From Tachypleus tridentatus (Eukaryota; Arthropoda; Merostomata; Xiphosura; Limulidae): 64,000 nt of DNA. The DNA lies in assembly GCF_004210375.1 (NCBI RefSeq), contig NC_134830.1, forward strand, positions 64,644,326 through 64,708,325, in the 5' to 3' direction. This document shows, in pieces, positions 1 through 13,500 of the stretch. Every line of letters begins with the position of its first letter. The stretch's first letter is position 1. Below the pieces are notes generated by a model. That model was not told the origin of the DNA, did no database searches, and saw only the letters and a list, made by a program, of their open reading frames with translations. Made by a program: the position numbers and the translations under genes.

Positions 1-1554
1 GTTTCTTGTTTGGGTGTTCTTTCTTTTTTATACATTTACCAAATTATCCTTTCTGGAGAAACTCATAAATTTACTGTAAAAGTTGATGTAATCCCATTGT
101 TTACTATTGTCCAGATAAAAAATCCAGTAATACAGTTTTAGAAACTTTATAGGACGGTAACAAAACCCGTAGAAGCTACCTTCTCTGTGAAGCTATAACT
201 TATTATGAGTACAAGTGTAAACAATATGAAATTGATGGAAAATGCATCTATTTTTATATATATCTTCATGACAAAACTAGAAAACAAATCTTAGTAACAT
301 CTTTATTTTATTTTTGACTGGATTATGTTGATTACACGTTTTAAAATTAAACTTTAGTACAGCCTTTCCGTTATTATCTAAATTATTTTATTAAATGTAT
401 TAAGAAAAGTAAAAAAATGACTCCTTCTTGCATGAAATTGACGCTGATTTCGTAACTGAAGTATCTGTAAAAATAGAAGTTTCGTTTTAAATACTTTCGA
501 TAAGGTTGTAACAATTGGTTATCAAATGATGTCATGATTACTAGCTCAAATCTTGTTGTTAATTAATTATTAATATTTTATTACTAGATGCCGGCACATA
601 CTATATTATTTATATCCAACACGTCGAATATTTTTAGATAAGCATGAAAAGGACTAATTATGTGGTGGTAGTAGCTGAGATTGGAATCTGGGATTTCTAA
701 ATAACGAGACTGATGTGCTATTTACTCTTCTGTGGCAAGTATTCCCTAAGAGAAGATTTCCAAGAGGGACATCCAGGTTTTATGGATTCTTCCTCTAGGT
801 TGTTTAAGTAGTTAGTCAGTTAGGTAGATGTAGAAGCTTTCTGTTATCTGTCTCATGTATATTTAATATCTCATTATTTTTGTATTATTCTATTTATCGC
901 ATAGTTTTTCTTGACATGATGGATTACTCTAGAAACATTAGAACTGCAGAGTGATGTGTATTCTAAGTTCTAACATTTTTCAGTTTTGTGTTCAAATTCT
1001 CAACTGATTTAATTTTGAAAATTATGTTTTTGCTCTTCCTTATGGTTTCCTTTCAGTAGTTTGGTGTGTACTAACATCGCTGTTGTAGCTTATGAATATG
1101 ATTCTAAACTTATGCTGTTTACCTATCTTCTATATATTTCCAGAGAGAAATTTAACATAGGATAATATTACTGCGTGTATTTAATTTCTACTTGATTATT
1201 CCTGATGTTTATCTTAATTATTTTCTTCTCTATCGAGTTTCTCGGAGATCATCTGTCAGTGAGGGTTGTAATGTTTTTCCTCCTTCGTCTTGGCGTCCCC
1301 TGGATTATAAATCTTGTTTTTTGTCGTAACTAGGCAGTCTATGATGACCCTGTCTACACTGTTGGGGTGGTCTGATTTATAGTCGATGTACTTGACAGTA
1401 AATGTGTGTTTTTAGTAAACTACCATCACTGAAATGGTCCTTCTTAGGACTTCCCTGAAGATAGCAGCAGATCAGCAGTCAAAACTCAGGATTTAAACCA
1501 ACAGGTAATTAGTTTCTAGTAATAAAAACTTTATTAGTGACTAATTACTAATTA
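1..1554. other. Non-coding flank of the receptor gene with one RT relic
   Basis: AT-rich sequence with stops in every frame. The only recognisable content is the reverse-transcriptase relic near 1230-1400. The missing 3' exons of the receptor were looked for on the minus strand here and not found. Confidence 0.6.
1230..1400 (-). pseudogene. Penelope-like reverse-transcriptase relic (thumb region)
   Basis: On the minus strand one frame reads KYIDYKSDHPNSVDRVIIDC, then a Lys-rich stretch, then a stop. The pattern 'YI-Y-S-HP-S' followed by a V-I-C-L helix is the segment after the RT palm in Penelope-like elements, where it normally follows a YRKPT-type motif. Only about 45 codons survive. Confidence 0.5.
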
Positions 1555-1829
1555 TGTTCGGCATGGTCAGGTGATTATGGCACTCGACTCGTAATCTGAG
1601 AGTCGCTGGTTCGAACCCCGTCACACCAAACATGATCGCCTTTTCAACCATGGAGGCGTTATAATGTGACGGTCAATCTCACTATTCGTTGGTAAAAGAG
1701 TAGCCCAAGAGTGAGCAGTAAGTGGTAATGTGTAGCTGCCTTCCCTCTAGTCTTACACTGCTAAATTGGGGGCGGCTAGCACAGATAGCCCTCATGTAGG
1801 TTTGCGTGAAATTCAAAACAAACCAAACC
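1555..1829 (+). repeat. tRNA-derived SINE, type A, full length
   Basis: Shows the tRNA-like head, with B-box GGTTCGAACCCC, the conserved body and the tail TTCAAAACAAACC. It is flanked by a 12-bp target-site duplication, AATTACTAATTA, on both sides. Confidence 0.9.
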
Positions 1830-1945
1830 AATTACTAATTAGGTTCAGGTGATTTATTCATCAGATGATGTTCAACACTTAATGACAACCAAAAACAGGA
1901 TTTTATAAGAACACTTCATTAGAATGCTAAGGAATACAAAGGCAT

Positions 1946-2052
1946 CCTTGGTAGCAAATCGCAGTGCATATAATGCTCTAAGTTTGGTATCAATACTTGC
2001 GGCGGGAAAAGCACAGACAGCCCAAGCTATAGCTTTGTGCTTAACAATAAAT
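1946..2052 (+). repeat. SINE type B, diverged
   Basis: Weak tRNA-like head followed by the type B signature: GGCGGG, GCACAGACAGCCC, TAGCTTTGTGCTTAA and an A-rich end. Confidence 0.55.
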
Positions 2053-2843
2053 AAGAGTAAATTACGTTTAGAGAAAGATAATTTTTAGTTTCACTTAGGT
2101 TAACAATGTTCCTTCAAAATAGAACGGAAAATTTTAATGAGCTCTACAAATATGCAACTCCGTATTATCATTTCTCTCTCTCTTTCTCTGTACTTTTACT
2201 AACTTGAAAATAATGTGCGAATGAATATTAAAATAATTTAATCTATAGATTAATAAAGACTTCATCCGCGTGTAACATTGCAAACTGGGATATTGTTTGT
2301 CCAAAATAATACGGTCACGAAATTTTCAATAAAATTGTTTTTAGTTGTGCCCATTATAATGCTGTATATGTAATCATGTACACAATCATGGAAGTGGCTT
2401 GATCAACAAAGTTCCACGATGAAGTTGTTTAATCAATAGAGTATCGATAAAGATCCGGACATAGCCATCTTTCTTTTCCAAAATGGATCTAATTTTAAGC
2501 AGTAAGCTGATATCTGTTGTATTAATAAAGTAACATACTGTTCACTTTTTTACACTTCAACAAAGAGCAAATCAAATGTAATGCTTTTATTTTTATAACA
2601 CTTGATAATTCTGAGTTAACTCAGTGAAATCTCATGTAACGTATGGACTTTTCCTTTAATATTCTTTTATATATATATACATATATCCATTCTATTAGCT
2701 GCTGTCGATTTTTTAATGTTTTTTTATTTTCTGCTTCAATACAAACTCATTGAATAACTACATATATCTTCTAGTGTCTAAAGAACATATGAAACGTATC
2801 TAAAAACAATTTAAATTTAATTTGTGACGTAATACTGAAGTGC

Positions 2844-3121
2844 GGCCCGGCATGGCCAAGCGTGTTAAGGCGTTCGACTCCTAATCTGGGGGTCGCGGGT
2901 TCGAGTCCCGGTCGCACCAAACATGCTCACCCTGTCAGCCGTAGGGGCGTTATATGTGACGGTAAATCCCACTATTCGTTGGTAAAAGAGTAGCCCAAGA
3001 GTTGGCGGTTGGTGGTGATGACTAGCTGCCTTCTGTCTAGTCTTACACTGCTAAATTAGGGACGGCTAGCGCAGATAGCCCTTGAGTAGCTTTGCGCGAA
3101 GTTCAAAACAAACAAACAAAC
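2844..3121 (+). repeat. tRNA-derived SINE, type A, full length
   Basis: Near-complete copy from GGCCCGGCATGGCC to (CAAA)n. The target-site duplication is AATACTGAAGTGC on the left and AATACTAAAGTGC on the right, one mismatch in 13. Confidence 0.92.
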
Positions 3122-3391
3122 AATACTAAAGTGCACCTAACTATCATTAGTTTAAGTTATTTTTTATTCCATTTTTACAAGCAACTCACCATGGTCGTAC
3201 GTTTTACTGCGTATAGGCGCAAGTGATGACAGTTATCAGTTGCTATTCAGTACTAACACTTTGTCTAGATTAAGTCGTCATCTTTGATAATCTTTTCTTA
3301 CCGGATTAATAAGCAGTATACCTTTGGTTAGATAAGAATAATGTTATGGATCAAAACTCGATGTAACATTGAACGAATGGTTAATGCTTAC

Positions 3392-3641
3392 TGATAGAGT
3401 TCCTCCTCGGCTTCGGCCATGTTTATAAAGTACTGTTTAGAACTGGAACTTTCGATGACCGTAAAGTTGAAGTCCACGCGCTGAGCCATCTCTTCTAACG
3501 AACGCACGTAACTCTGCATTCTTTCAACTGTTAGCAAAGCTGCAAGGTTTGCCGTAAAAGTTGCTAATATAAGGACCACAAACAACCAGTAACCAGCCAC
3601 CAGGACGCGCCCTGAGAGAGATTTAGGAACTTCTCCGCCAC
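3392..3641 (-). CDS. Ir8a: Ir8a-like exon 12, TM3 and start of S2
   Basis: Starts after TTTGAAG and reads GGGEVPKSLSGR, then TM3 with the gating signature (here TFTANLAALLTVERMQ in place of the classical SYTANLAAFLT). It ends in S2 with QYFINM and EEELY. The donor GTAAGC overlaps an in-frame TAA, so the exon ends in phase 2 at 3392. No following exon was found between 3391 and 1. Confidence 0.9.
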
Positions 3642-6600
3642 CTTCAAAGAAGAATGTGTTCAAAATGTATATTATTTATAAATGTGCTCAGTCATCTATA
3701 CGAAGTATGTACATAATTTCCAAAGGTGAATTATCTAGAAAAAGAAAGTAGAACGAACAGAAATTATATTTAAAACATGGTAGTTCTTCTGAACCAGGAC
3801 TGTCTTTGGGAAAGCGGTAAGTTTATGGATTAACAAAGTTATAATCAGGGATTCGATGCCCCTCTGTGTGACTTTGCTATAGGAGACACACACACCAGAA
3901 CTATCTGAAAATAAACTAAACGTGCTTCAGAAGAAAGCTTAACTTACTTCTTTATCATTTCTTTTAGTGAAACAACTTCAAGCAAAATAAGTTTACTTTT
4001 TGGAAGGGTCCACAAACAGCTACATGACTGAAAAAAAACTATTTTAGTCTACAATACAATTCCGGCTCTAATTAAGAGATACGCCGAATAATTTACGTTG
4101 TTTAAAGAAAGTAGATCTTGTATCCAAAGTTTAAGTAGCAAACGTACGATGGCGAGCATAAATGAAATCGATGTTAGTAAGTGAAAGATGTGTGATAACT
4201 TTTAGCCATGGTATAATAAGTTATTTGAACCAGTTGTGACAATGTCCTAACATGTAATATGCAGAAGGTTTATCTTTCAATCATAAATGACCTGTAATAA
4301 AACGAACGATCTACACATCAGACGATGTTGCGCATATTTTAGCATATTATATAAACGTAAAATGAAACAACACTGGAGAAGACTATGTTTATTATCTTGA
4401 AAAAGAATAATTAGAAGGTTAGTTTCGGTAAAGAATGTTCAAAAGAACACTGCAGAAAACTGTTTACTACCTTGGAAAACAAGAGTAATAAAGTTAGTTT
4501 CTGTAAAGAGTGTTCGAAAACAATACTGGAGAAGACTGTGTTTATTACCTTGAAAAATAAGAATTATAATGTTAGTTTCGGTAAAGAATGCCCAAGAACA
4601 GCATTAAACGTTGTGTCTACTTGTCCTATATGATAAAAATCCTTTTATAGGTCTTAGTTGACAAATTAGTGGTTAATGTATGATGTAAAGTTAACACAAT
4701 ATTTCTATGCAAACAAGTTCTGGTAATTTGTAAAAGGACTCATCGGCACTAGACAGAACAGATATATGGTGTGGTTGATGTTTTATCATACACTTTTCTT
4801 TCAGTGTTTCAGTGAGAAGTGCCAATAATTCATAAATAAACTCACAAGTTGGCCAAATTCTGTGCTAGAGTTTTTATGGTGATTGCTACATTTCTTTTAA
4901 TTGCATGGAACTGGTGAGCACTGTTATGTAAATTGGCGCCATGTGCACTAAGAATATCCTGTAGAAGGCAAACATACATTTAGATCCCAGGAGTTGCCAA
5001 AAAATTACAGAAAATATTTACACTTGGCAACCTTAAAGCTTCGTTAGTACATTCTTACCTTCTTTAGAGTAGACCCTTTTTGTGGGGAATATGTAACGCA
5101 AAAAGAGAAGATAAGCACTTACAAATTCACAGCGAGAAAATCAGTTAGTGAACTTATTTTAATGAATAGCTAGCCTTGTCACAGCTACACGTAAAGGGCT
5201 GTTTTCGTATGAATCATGCTATTAGTAGACCATTTATGTCTAAATTAAAATTATTTCGTACCTTGTGGAGTAAAACTCGTGAGAACAAACCAAAAACTTT
5301 CTTTTAAGTTGAACTCTCTGCAGGATTGCGAATAACTTTGTCTGTTGTTTCTGTTACTATAAGGACTATAGCGATCTAAGATCCATAGACATAGTCCTGT
5401 TGCTACGATGCCACCAAGTACTCCCCACCAAACCTGTACAAATACAAAGTTATAAAATACTAGAAGAGAATAAGATTAAATCGTTGGAACGTGGAACGTT
5501 TTTGTACAAACTGAAAATAACTTTGAAAAACTGATAAATTTGTCCATCTGTGTAAAACGAATCCTCAAATGACTTAAAAATGATCTTATCTTAATAAATC
5601 ACATGATTTATATATAAATATTTTTCTGCTTATTATTCTACAGCTGAGAAAATTAGATCTTAAAAATACTTAATACTGAAACAGCACTAATAGTTTTAAA
5701 ACCTCAATCTTCACACAAAAACAGCAGTAATAGATATACCTCCGGGTTCAAAACCAAGCTTCATATTATAACAATACTAATAGATATACCTCTGGTTTTA
5801 AAACCAGGCTTCATACTGAAACAGCACCAATAGATATTCCTCTGGCTTAGACCCAAGCTTCATACCAAAACAGCACTAATAGATATACTTCTGGTTTTAC
5901 AACCAAGCTTCATATCAAAACAGCACTAATAGATTTTCATCTGGTTTTAAAACCTTAAGCTTCATGATGAAACAGCACTGATAGATATACTTTTGGTTTT
6001 ACAACCAAGCTTCTTACTGAAACAGCACCAATAGATATACCTCTGGTTTCAAAACTTCCATGAATTTGAAAAGAGATTTTTGTTTCTCAGGTTTTCTGCC
6101 TAAAATGCCGATTCCTGTCTGGTCAAAATACGGTGTGACGAAATCAATCACTTCTGCTCGCTCAGCTGTCATCGAAAGTGCTGCTAGAATCATGTCCGTT
6201 TCCTGTAATGTGAGTATTCAAGTCATGTAGATTCATGTGAAGGAGACGAAACAATGCTAATGCTAGCAACCTTCTTCTATATATTGGTTTTATATATACC
6301 GTATGGCTCAATAATAGCTTCCACCAGTTGAGATTGGAAAATGTTTTTTCCAGTTTTTTAACTCAATTTCCCCATATGGTTTGTTTTTGAGTTAATATTG
6401 GCTCATTCTTAATACCCCATAACTAATAATAGGTGGGTAAACAATGATCTATAGGCAAATGTTTCGACCGTTAATAAAACTTTTGTTTGCCTACCTATTA
6501 TTATACTAACATAATGTGCTCTTTCTAAAGTACCTCATTACTATTTCCAGTTTGTCCATGAAAACACAAATGAGTAAATCTAATTTCGAGATCACTTAGA

Positions 6601-9600
6601 TATATAGATATGATAACATAAAATCGCTCAGCGATTACAAGAAAAGTATTTTACCAAATCTACGGAGTAGTTTTCAGTTATCTTCAGGTTAAAAGCTCAT
6701 GTTTTAATTTATTAAACAGTTTTTAATGTGTGTTTTCTATTCGTACTATTTTTTTCTTATAACGACGTTACAAAATTCCGTACCATTTAAATGAACTACA
6801 TAAAAAGTTGATAATTTCAAACATCTTTAACGTAAATTACTTACAGTAAATAATGTCTATCGTTCTATAAGAAATAAATAAAATGTTTTCAGTACATTTC
6901 AAATTATGCCTACTCAATTTTTGTACTTCAAAGAAATGCATGTGAAATTTGCAATTTTTATGGCCAGATATCAAAAGAATTATGCTCTGCCTTTCAGCCG
7001 TGGGGGCTTTATAAAGTGACAGTCAATCCCATTATTCGTTGGTGATAGAGTAGCTCAAGAATTGGTGATGGGTAGTGATGACTAGCTGCCTTCCCTCTAG
7101 CCTTACACTGCTAATTTTGGGACGGCTAGCGCAGATAGCTCTCTTGTAGTTTTATGCGAAATTCAAAAATCAAACAAACAAACAAAAGAATTATATACTA
7201 TTTTTGGTTTACTGAAATGTAAAACAATAGAAGAAAATTAATTTTTTAAAACTACAAATCTTTTATATCAAATTGACAAACGCAACAAGAAAAGGCAACT
7301 ATCATACATTAAACAAATTAAAAGCTGTATATTAACGGGTTGATATAGTTTTATTGAAATAATATTAACAATGGTAACTATAACGAAGCAGTTTTCTAAA
7401 CAGGGACATATTGGTTACTTTGAATGTTCTAATCATGTTAAACTGTATTGAAAATAAAACTATCCTCGCACTTTTTATGGCATTATTTATTGTAATTAAT
7501 GCGACAACTTCATTTTATACTTTTGCAAAGCTAGAAATCTCACCGCTCGAGCTAGTTGACCAACCAGTCCATTCCAACGTCCATCTACTTCTATAATTCC
7601 GTAATAACCGTCTTCCGGTATCACTAGCTCGTAGTCAAAGTCTAATAGTCTTTGAAGTTCTTTCAAAATTTCTATACAAAATCCTGTATATCCTTCTTCA
7701 GTTTTAATTATAAATGGTGGGTCCTACCAGCAAACATCGAGAAAATATTTTCAGCGATAAATATATTCTAAATGAAATCATGAGTACCAAACGCATGAAG
7801 TGTGAGTATATGAGATATTATCAAAACAAAACAAAATTAAGTTAAAAATATTAATATTTTACTTGAAAACCACCTATTTAGAATTTAATATTAGTGAGTT
7901 GTTAACTTCATATTATTTATAGTAAAAGAGAGATACGTGAATATGTTTTTATTAAACACATTAATGAATTAATTACGTTAAATTAAATTCTTGAAAAATA
8001 AAAATACATTTTTATACTCTAAACTATACAATGTTACCTTTTAATAAAAGAGAACAGTGGTATAAACTCAGAAATTAATTGTGGCTCTTTTAATGGAAAT
8101 TCCAAACAATGTATACTGGTTACAAAATCAAAACAGACTCTTGTAATACATCTGAAAATCACTTAGATGCCTATTTAACGAAAAAAACTTAAAACAAACT
8201 GAAACTTTTAAAAGCTAAAATGTTTATCAAGCATACAGTAACTGGTAACGTTATTACGACTCCCCCCTCAATACATACGCAGAGTTGAAGAACACTCCAT
8301 TTATTTTCGTATACAAAGTGGACTGACCATGCGATACTCCAAGTAAATAATGAAATTGTATCATAAACAGTCTGTAAAACTATATGTAAGAGTTGAGACA
8401 TCTTCAACTTTCAAAGGAGCATGATAATCAGTATTCATGTAATAGGATCATGATTATATAAATGACTTTTTAAATCACTCTCTCTAAAAACACCAACCAT
8501 TGCAGTTTAGCAATTAAGTATTGTGTTTGATGATAGAAAGAACGACATTCTTCAGTAGTTGGTGATATGAGAGTTGGTAACAATTTAAAATAATTATTGT
8601 TTCAGATTCGAACAGGGAAAAGTAGCTTTACTAGTACTCAGGGGACAAATGGGGCGTTTTATTAGTAGTATTTCTGCTTTTTGAAATAATAAAAATAACT
8701 ATTTTTCCGAACAATGTTATACAGGGAAAATTGGCAAAGATGGTGAATTGGCGTGTGGAACGTTCTTAAAGAAGTGATTCATTTGTTGCCAATCATAGCA
8801 CAACTGATGAGTTCGATCATAAAAACAAAATTCTATAAATAAAGTTTTGTTACATTATAGATATGTCAAACATTTTCAAAGTTAAAATATCGCTGCAGTG
8901 ATTGTAACTACGATTAAAATATTTAGGAACAACAGATATGAAATACTTTTGCAACATTTACAATCTAATATTCTGTAATTTCTCGTAAAATATCCCGCCA
9001 TAAAGATTCTAACCACACATACACACATATATACATGCACACTGCACAGAGTAAAAAGTTAACGCCTTAATTGGGGGAAAAAAAAAAGTTTCACGTGCAC
9101 TTACCTCAATAATTCCAACCCTAATTTTCTTGCGGAAAGCATTCCTCATTTTCCTATTGCTTGCTTTTAAACCTCCGGTAGAGGACCAACTAGCCACCTA
9201 TATACCATTTTATTTTATTAATTACTTTGTCCTAAATGTTTAACACCAAAAATAAAATAATGATTATTGCTATTTACATTTCAATAAGTAAATTTACATC
9301 TTCAAACACTTCTGGCTGATGTTTTAATAATGAATCCAAATATCTGCCCAATATTAAAAACAAAAAGGAAACATTTCCGGATGAAACAAAATTCGTTACG
9401 AAAATTATGACAGAAATCACTTTTTAGAGTATTATTCTGCATACAGAGTATTGTATACTGTAATTAAAGGATATGTTTGTTTATTACAGTTTCCTATTAA
9501 ATTAATAATTAGTTTACCTTTTCTTGGAAGGTTGAATTCAAAATCAAAATGTCAGCGTCTAGGTTCAGCTTCATTTCGAAATTTTCCAGAAGCAATGGAT

Positions 9601-10524
9601 ATTTATTTATTGCTATTACCTGCAGTGTGTTTGTTAACAAACAATAATTAGTTCGAAAGTAACAAACGCTTCAAAATAAATTATATTTGTACACATATAC
9701 ATAAATTACGAATAATTATTATATAATTATGCTTATGCACGATAAAAGACAGTGAAAAGCTGTACATATCTTTAAAATCGTATGATTTATTTTACTTTAA
9801 AATAAACAAAATAAAAAAATACAGGAAAACGAATAATTATTTTGTAAACACGTGTATTTCGTAGAATTCGAATTTCCTAGAAGTTTAAAATATAAGATTA
9901 TATCTACAACGTTGGAATTTTACATAATTTTTAAATCAAGGAAACTTAACAAAATAGAAAATGTAATTAGCGAGTGCATAATCTCAACGCGTGGACTCTT
10001 ATGTATTATTTAATTCTATTAAATAAACTATTTTTGAATTATTCAATTTCGAAATTCTCTGTCAATGTAAAAAAAAAAACGTCGGTGGGCTTATTTAATT
10101 CTTTATAACAGAAGTTTAGTTGTTTAAAGATTTGGTTCGCGTTAAATATTAAACAACCAGAATTACAAGGAGTTAAACGTTAAAATAATAGCACAATAAA
10201 CATTTCACTAAAAACGTGACTCACCCTATAAATACTAAGTATTAAGTGACAACTTATTAATGTTATTTCGGTGTATAATCCTTTTAAGGCTGAGTACTGT
10301 TTTCAATCAGTTATCTATCATATAATTATTTTATCGTTTCGCTCCACCCAGATGTATGAATATATATTAGTGCCGTTTTAATTTATTAACTTAAGTGTCT
10401 TATTAATACGTACAACACGCGAAACGTTTTCGACTAGAAATTTTAATCTGCATTATTTCTCTTTTACAAATTTCACCCGATGATCAAATCGGATGTTCAC
10501 TTATTAGGATAAACCAATAATTCA

Positions 10525-10558
<34 letters not shown>

Positions 10559-13500
10559 TGCCCTGTACCGCTAATTAAGATATTATATCCAAGATCTTTT
10601 TCTTACCTGTTCCAAAGCAGAGTTTAATTTATTATACGGAGTTGAAGTCGGTAGAGTTAAGAATTTAATCATTGCGTTCAAAACAGTTTCAAAATATGTC
10701 TCTATAACCTATGATAGCAGTGAAAAGAGAATCCCAGTAATTATAGTAATAACAATATCATTAGTAATATAACATAGATATGAATGATTAACTATGTAGT
10801 TATTTTTATCAACGTGAACTTTGTTCAATTCATTATCAAATAAATTCGAAAGACGATGCAACAATTTTCTTATGATACCATATCTATAATAACAAACGGT
10901 TCAAACTTACAGCATATTTAATATTTAATATTTGTATGGGATTCGTGAAGTTACTTTTAAATGAAGTTAACCTTCATTCTCATAATTACCTTTCACTATT
11001 TACATTTTTAGTTACAAAAAGTAATTTTATATGGTATTAGTCACAATATTCTCAACAGCGTGTATGTGTAACTGCAGTCAAAATATAAATAAAAACATCG
11101 TAGGGGGAAAAAGTGCTGCAGACTTAATAAACATAAAATCAAATAGTAACTCAAACAAAAACACTACTAGAATCTTTTTTACAATAACTGTTAAACAACT
11201 ACAACAATAAAAACACTGATACAATATTCTTAAAATTACCTTCACAGTGCAATCAGTTCGAGTGGCGTAACAGTTACATTGGTCAGGAGTTGAAGACAAT
11301 TTACAGACCATTTCTATTTTAGGCCGAATTAGGCCCATCTTTGGCATTTCGGATACCAATAAAGGAAAAGTGAGATCCTAAGAAAACAAAACGATATCTA
11401 TTGAAAAAAGGTTACGAGATTCTGCTGTCTCTGACCAAATGGTTTGGCTATTAAACATGAATCTATAAATTACTAGAAAATAAAATATAATTTTTGTGTA
11501 AAATGTATAATCCAATGACTATATAAAATAATTATTTTCATCATATTATTTTAGTTGGTAATTTATAGTGTAGCATGGATTCCAAAGTGGAACATAAGTT
11601 ACCGTACATAGAATAAATATCTTCTCAAGCCTTTCTTTAATTGAAAGGTTATATCCAAAACAAAAGTTTGCAGATAAACTAGTTAATGTTTCTATTGTAA
11701 TTCATCAACGTCCATGATTATCTCTCTGTCGAAAAATTAGTTTGAACTTTTTAAAGCTATATCTTAAAAAAACGCGAAAATTATTTTTCATAAACCTAGT
11801 AAACAAAGTAAAAAACAAAACAAAAACTTTTAACAGTGTCGCGTATAATGACTGCGTGTGGCATCCGAACATATTTGTTCGTTTTCATAAAGGCTTAAGT
11901 ATTATTCGCATCGAGCGTTATACATATTGTACATTTTAATATATTTCAAAATCTCGAGAAATTATTTTCATAGAAAGAAATTAACGAAAATGATACATCT
12001 TTTAAACCATGTTATTTATCTTTGTAAAATGTTGATATGTATTTTGTAATAATAAATCGTTATAGTTTAAGAGATGTATCATTGTTTTGCAACAAATAAA
12101 TGATTTTGGTTTAGAAGATCTCTCACGTTTATTAATTAAATCTCACAAGATATATGAGCAAATCAATTAAATCAGTGGTTTGTTTATTGGTACGTTTGTT
12201 GAATTTCGAGCAGAGCTACTCCTGGTCTACATGTATTAGTCATTTTTGATTTTTAAATTAATAGACCCGAGGGCCAACTAGTCAACACCACCCATCGCCA
12301 ATTGTTGGAATACTCCAATCGAATAGTAGATTAACTATCACATTATACCGACCTTACAGTTAAAAAGGGAAATAAACTCAGAGAAGGGTTTCGAATATGC
12401 GACTAGCAAATTCCTTATCGAATGCTTTAACCGCCAAGCCATTCTAGTATGTTCATTAGACCTGTGGTTGGATGTAGCCGTTGTAGTTCATACATGTATT
12501 TATCCGTAATAAATGTGCTCAAATGTGAAAAAACAAAAAAACTTCTTAGGTTATCTATTGAAACCGGATTAAACAACTGAGGTTAGTATTATAAGTTGTA
12601 AATGTTCATGTTCCTAGGTTTCGTAGAATGGGAGTTCATTCTATGGAAGCAGAAGAAATATAAAGCGATAAAATGCCTTTATCATATTATATAAAATTAA
12701 CTTCAATACCTATACAGTGCTAAATTAGGGACGGCTAGTGCAGATAGCCCTCGTGTAGCTTTGTGCAAAATTCAAAAAACAAACAAACATATACAATGTT
12801 AAAATCCGGTATTTAATTCCCCGCGATGGACAGAGTGTAGATAATCCATTGTTCAGCTTTGGGCTAATTCAAACAAGGTAACAGTTTTAACCTTTTAGTT
12901 ATTCTTAGATAAATGATAAGTTACTGTCAACGTATGTTCAATATGCTGATCAAAACGTTTCGCATTTATGTACTATCTAGGTATTGTCTGCTTGTAGTTT
13001 AACACAAAACTACACAATGGACTATTTGTGCTCTGCCCACCAAGGGTATCGAAACCCGGTTTCTAGCATTATAAGTCCATAGACATACCACTGTGCCACT
13101 GATGAGCTTTCTTTGGAAAATAGATATTGTTTCTCTACGATATTAACCGAATCACGATTCTGAAGTCATGAAAACATATTTTACGACTTAAACCATTTGG
13201 TTGCTCATGTTTCATTATTTTTATTAACATTATCTTTATTAATTTACACGCACTAATCAGTCATCAAACACAACGTACAAGTAGATTAACTTTTCTTTCT
13301 CTTGTTCATCATTTTCCCATATAAATTTATGTATTCATTGTATCATCGGATTCATTCAGTAGTGTACTTTATTTCTTTCAAATATGTTCTGATGTTTAAT
13401 GAAAATAAAGTATAGAGAACAAAGTTTTACAGTTGTCTTGATCTTGCAAAAAAAGTGATCAGGGTGTTGTTATTAATTTAAAGCAAAATTTTACAAAAAT

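Noticed and set aside
2844-2920. tRNA gene calls from heads of type A SINEs (anticodon loop CTCGTAA or CTCCTAA)
   Set aside because: Each head runs directly into the SINE body and (CAAA)n tail, the anticodon stem is mispaired, and the same head recurs throughout the window.
3190-3260. Possible receptor exon ending in a good donor (CATG|GTGAGT) on the minus strand
   Set aside because: With the phase-2 junction required by exon 12 it hits a TGA at the second codon; no similarity to S2.
6425-6506. Hairpin containing GGTCGAAACATTTGCC on the minus strand as another hammerhead
   Set aside because: The GAAAC side is present, but no CUGANGA could be found at the right distance upstream.
7411-7596. 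Plus-strand frame overlapping receptor exon 9
   Set aside because: Shadow of the minus-strand exon.
10524-10552. CRISPR-like or other regular spaced repeat
   Set aside because: It is a plain AC microsatellite; no spaced repeat array occurs in the window, and the DNA is eukaryotic.
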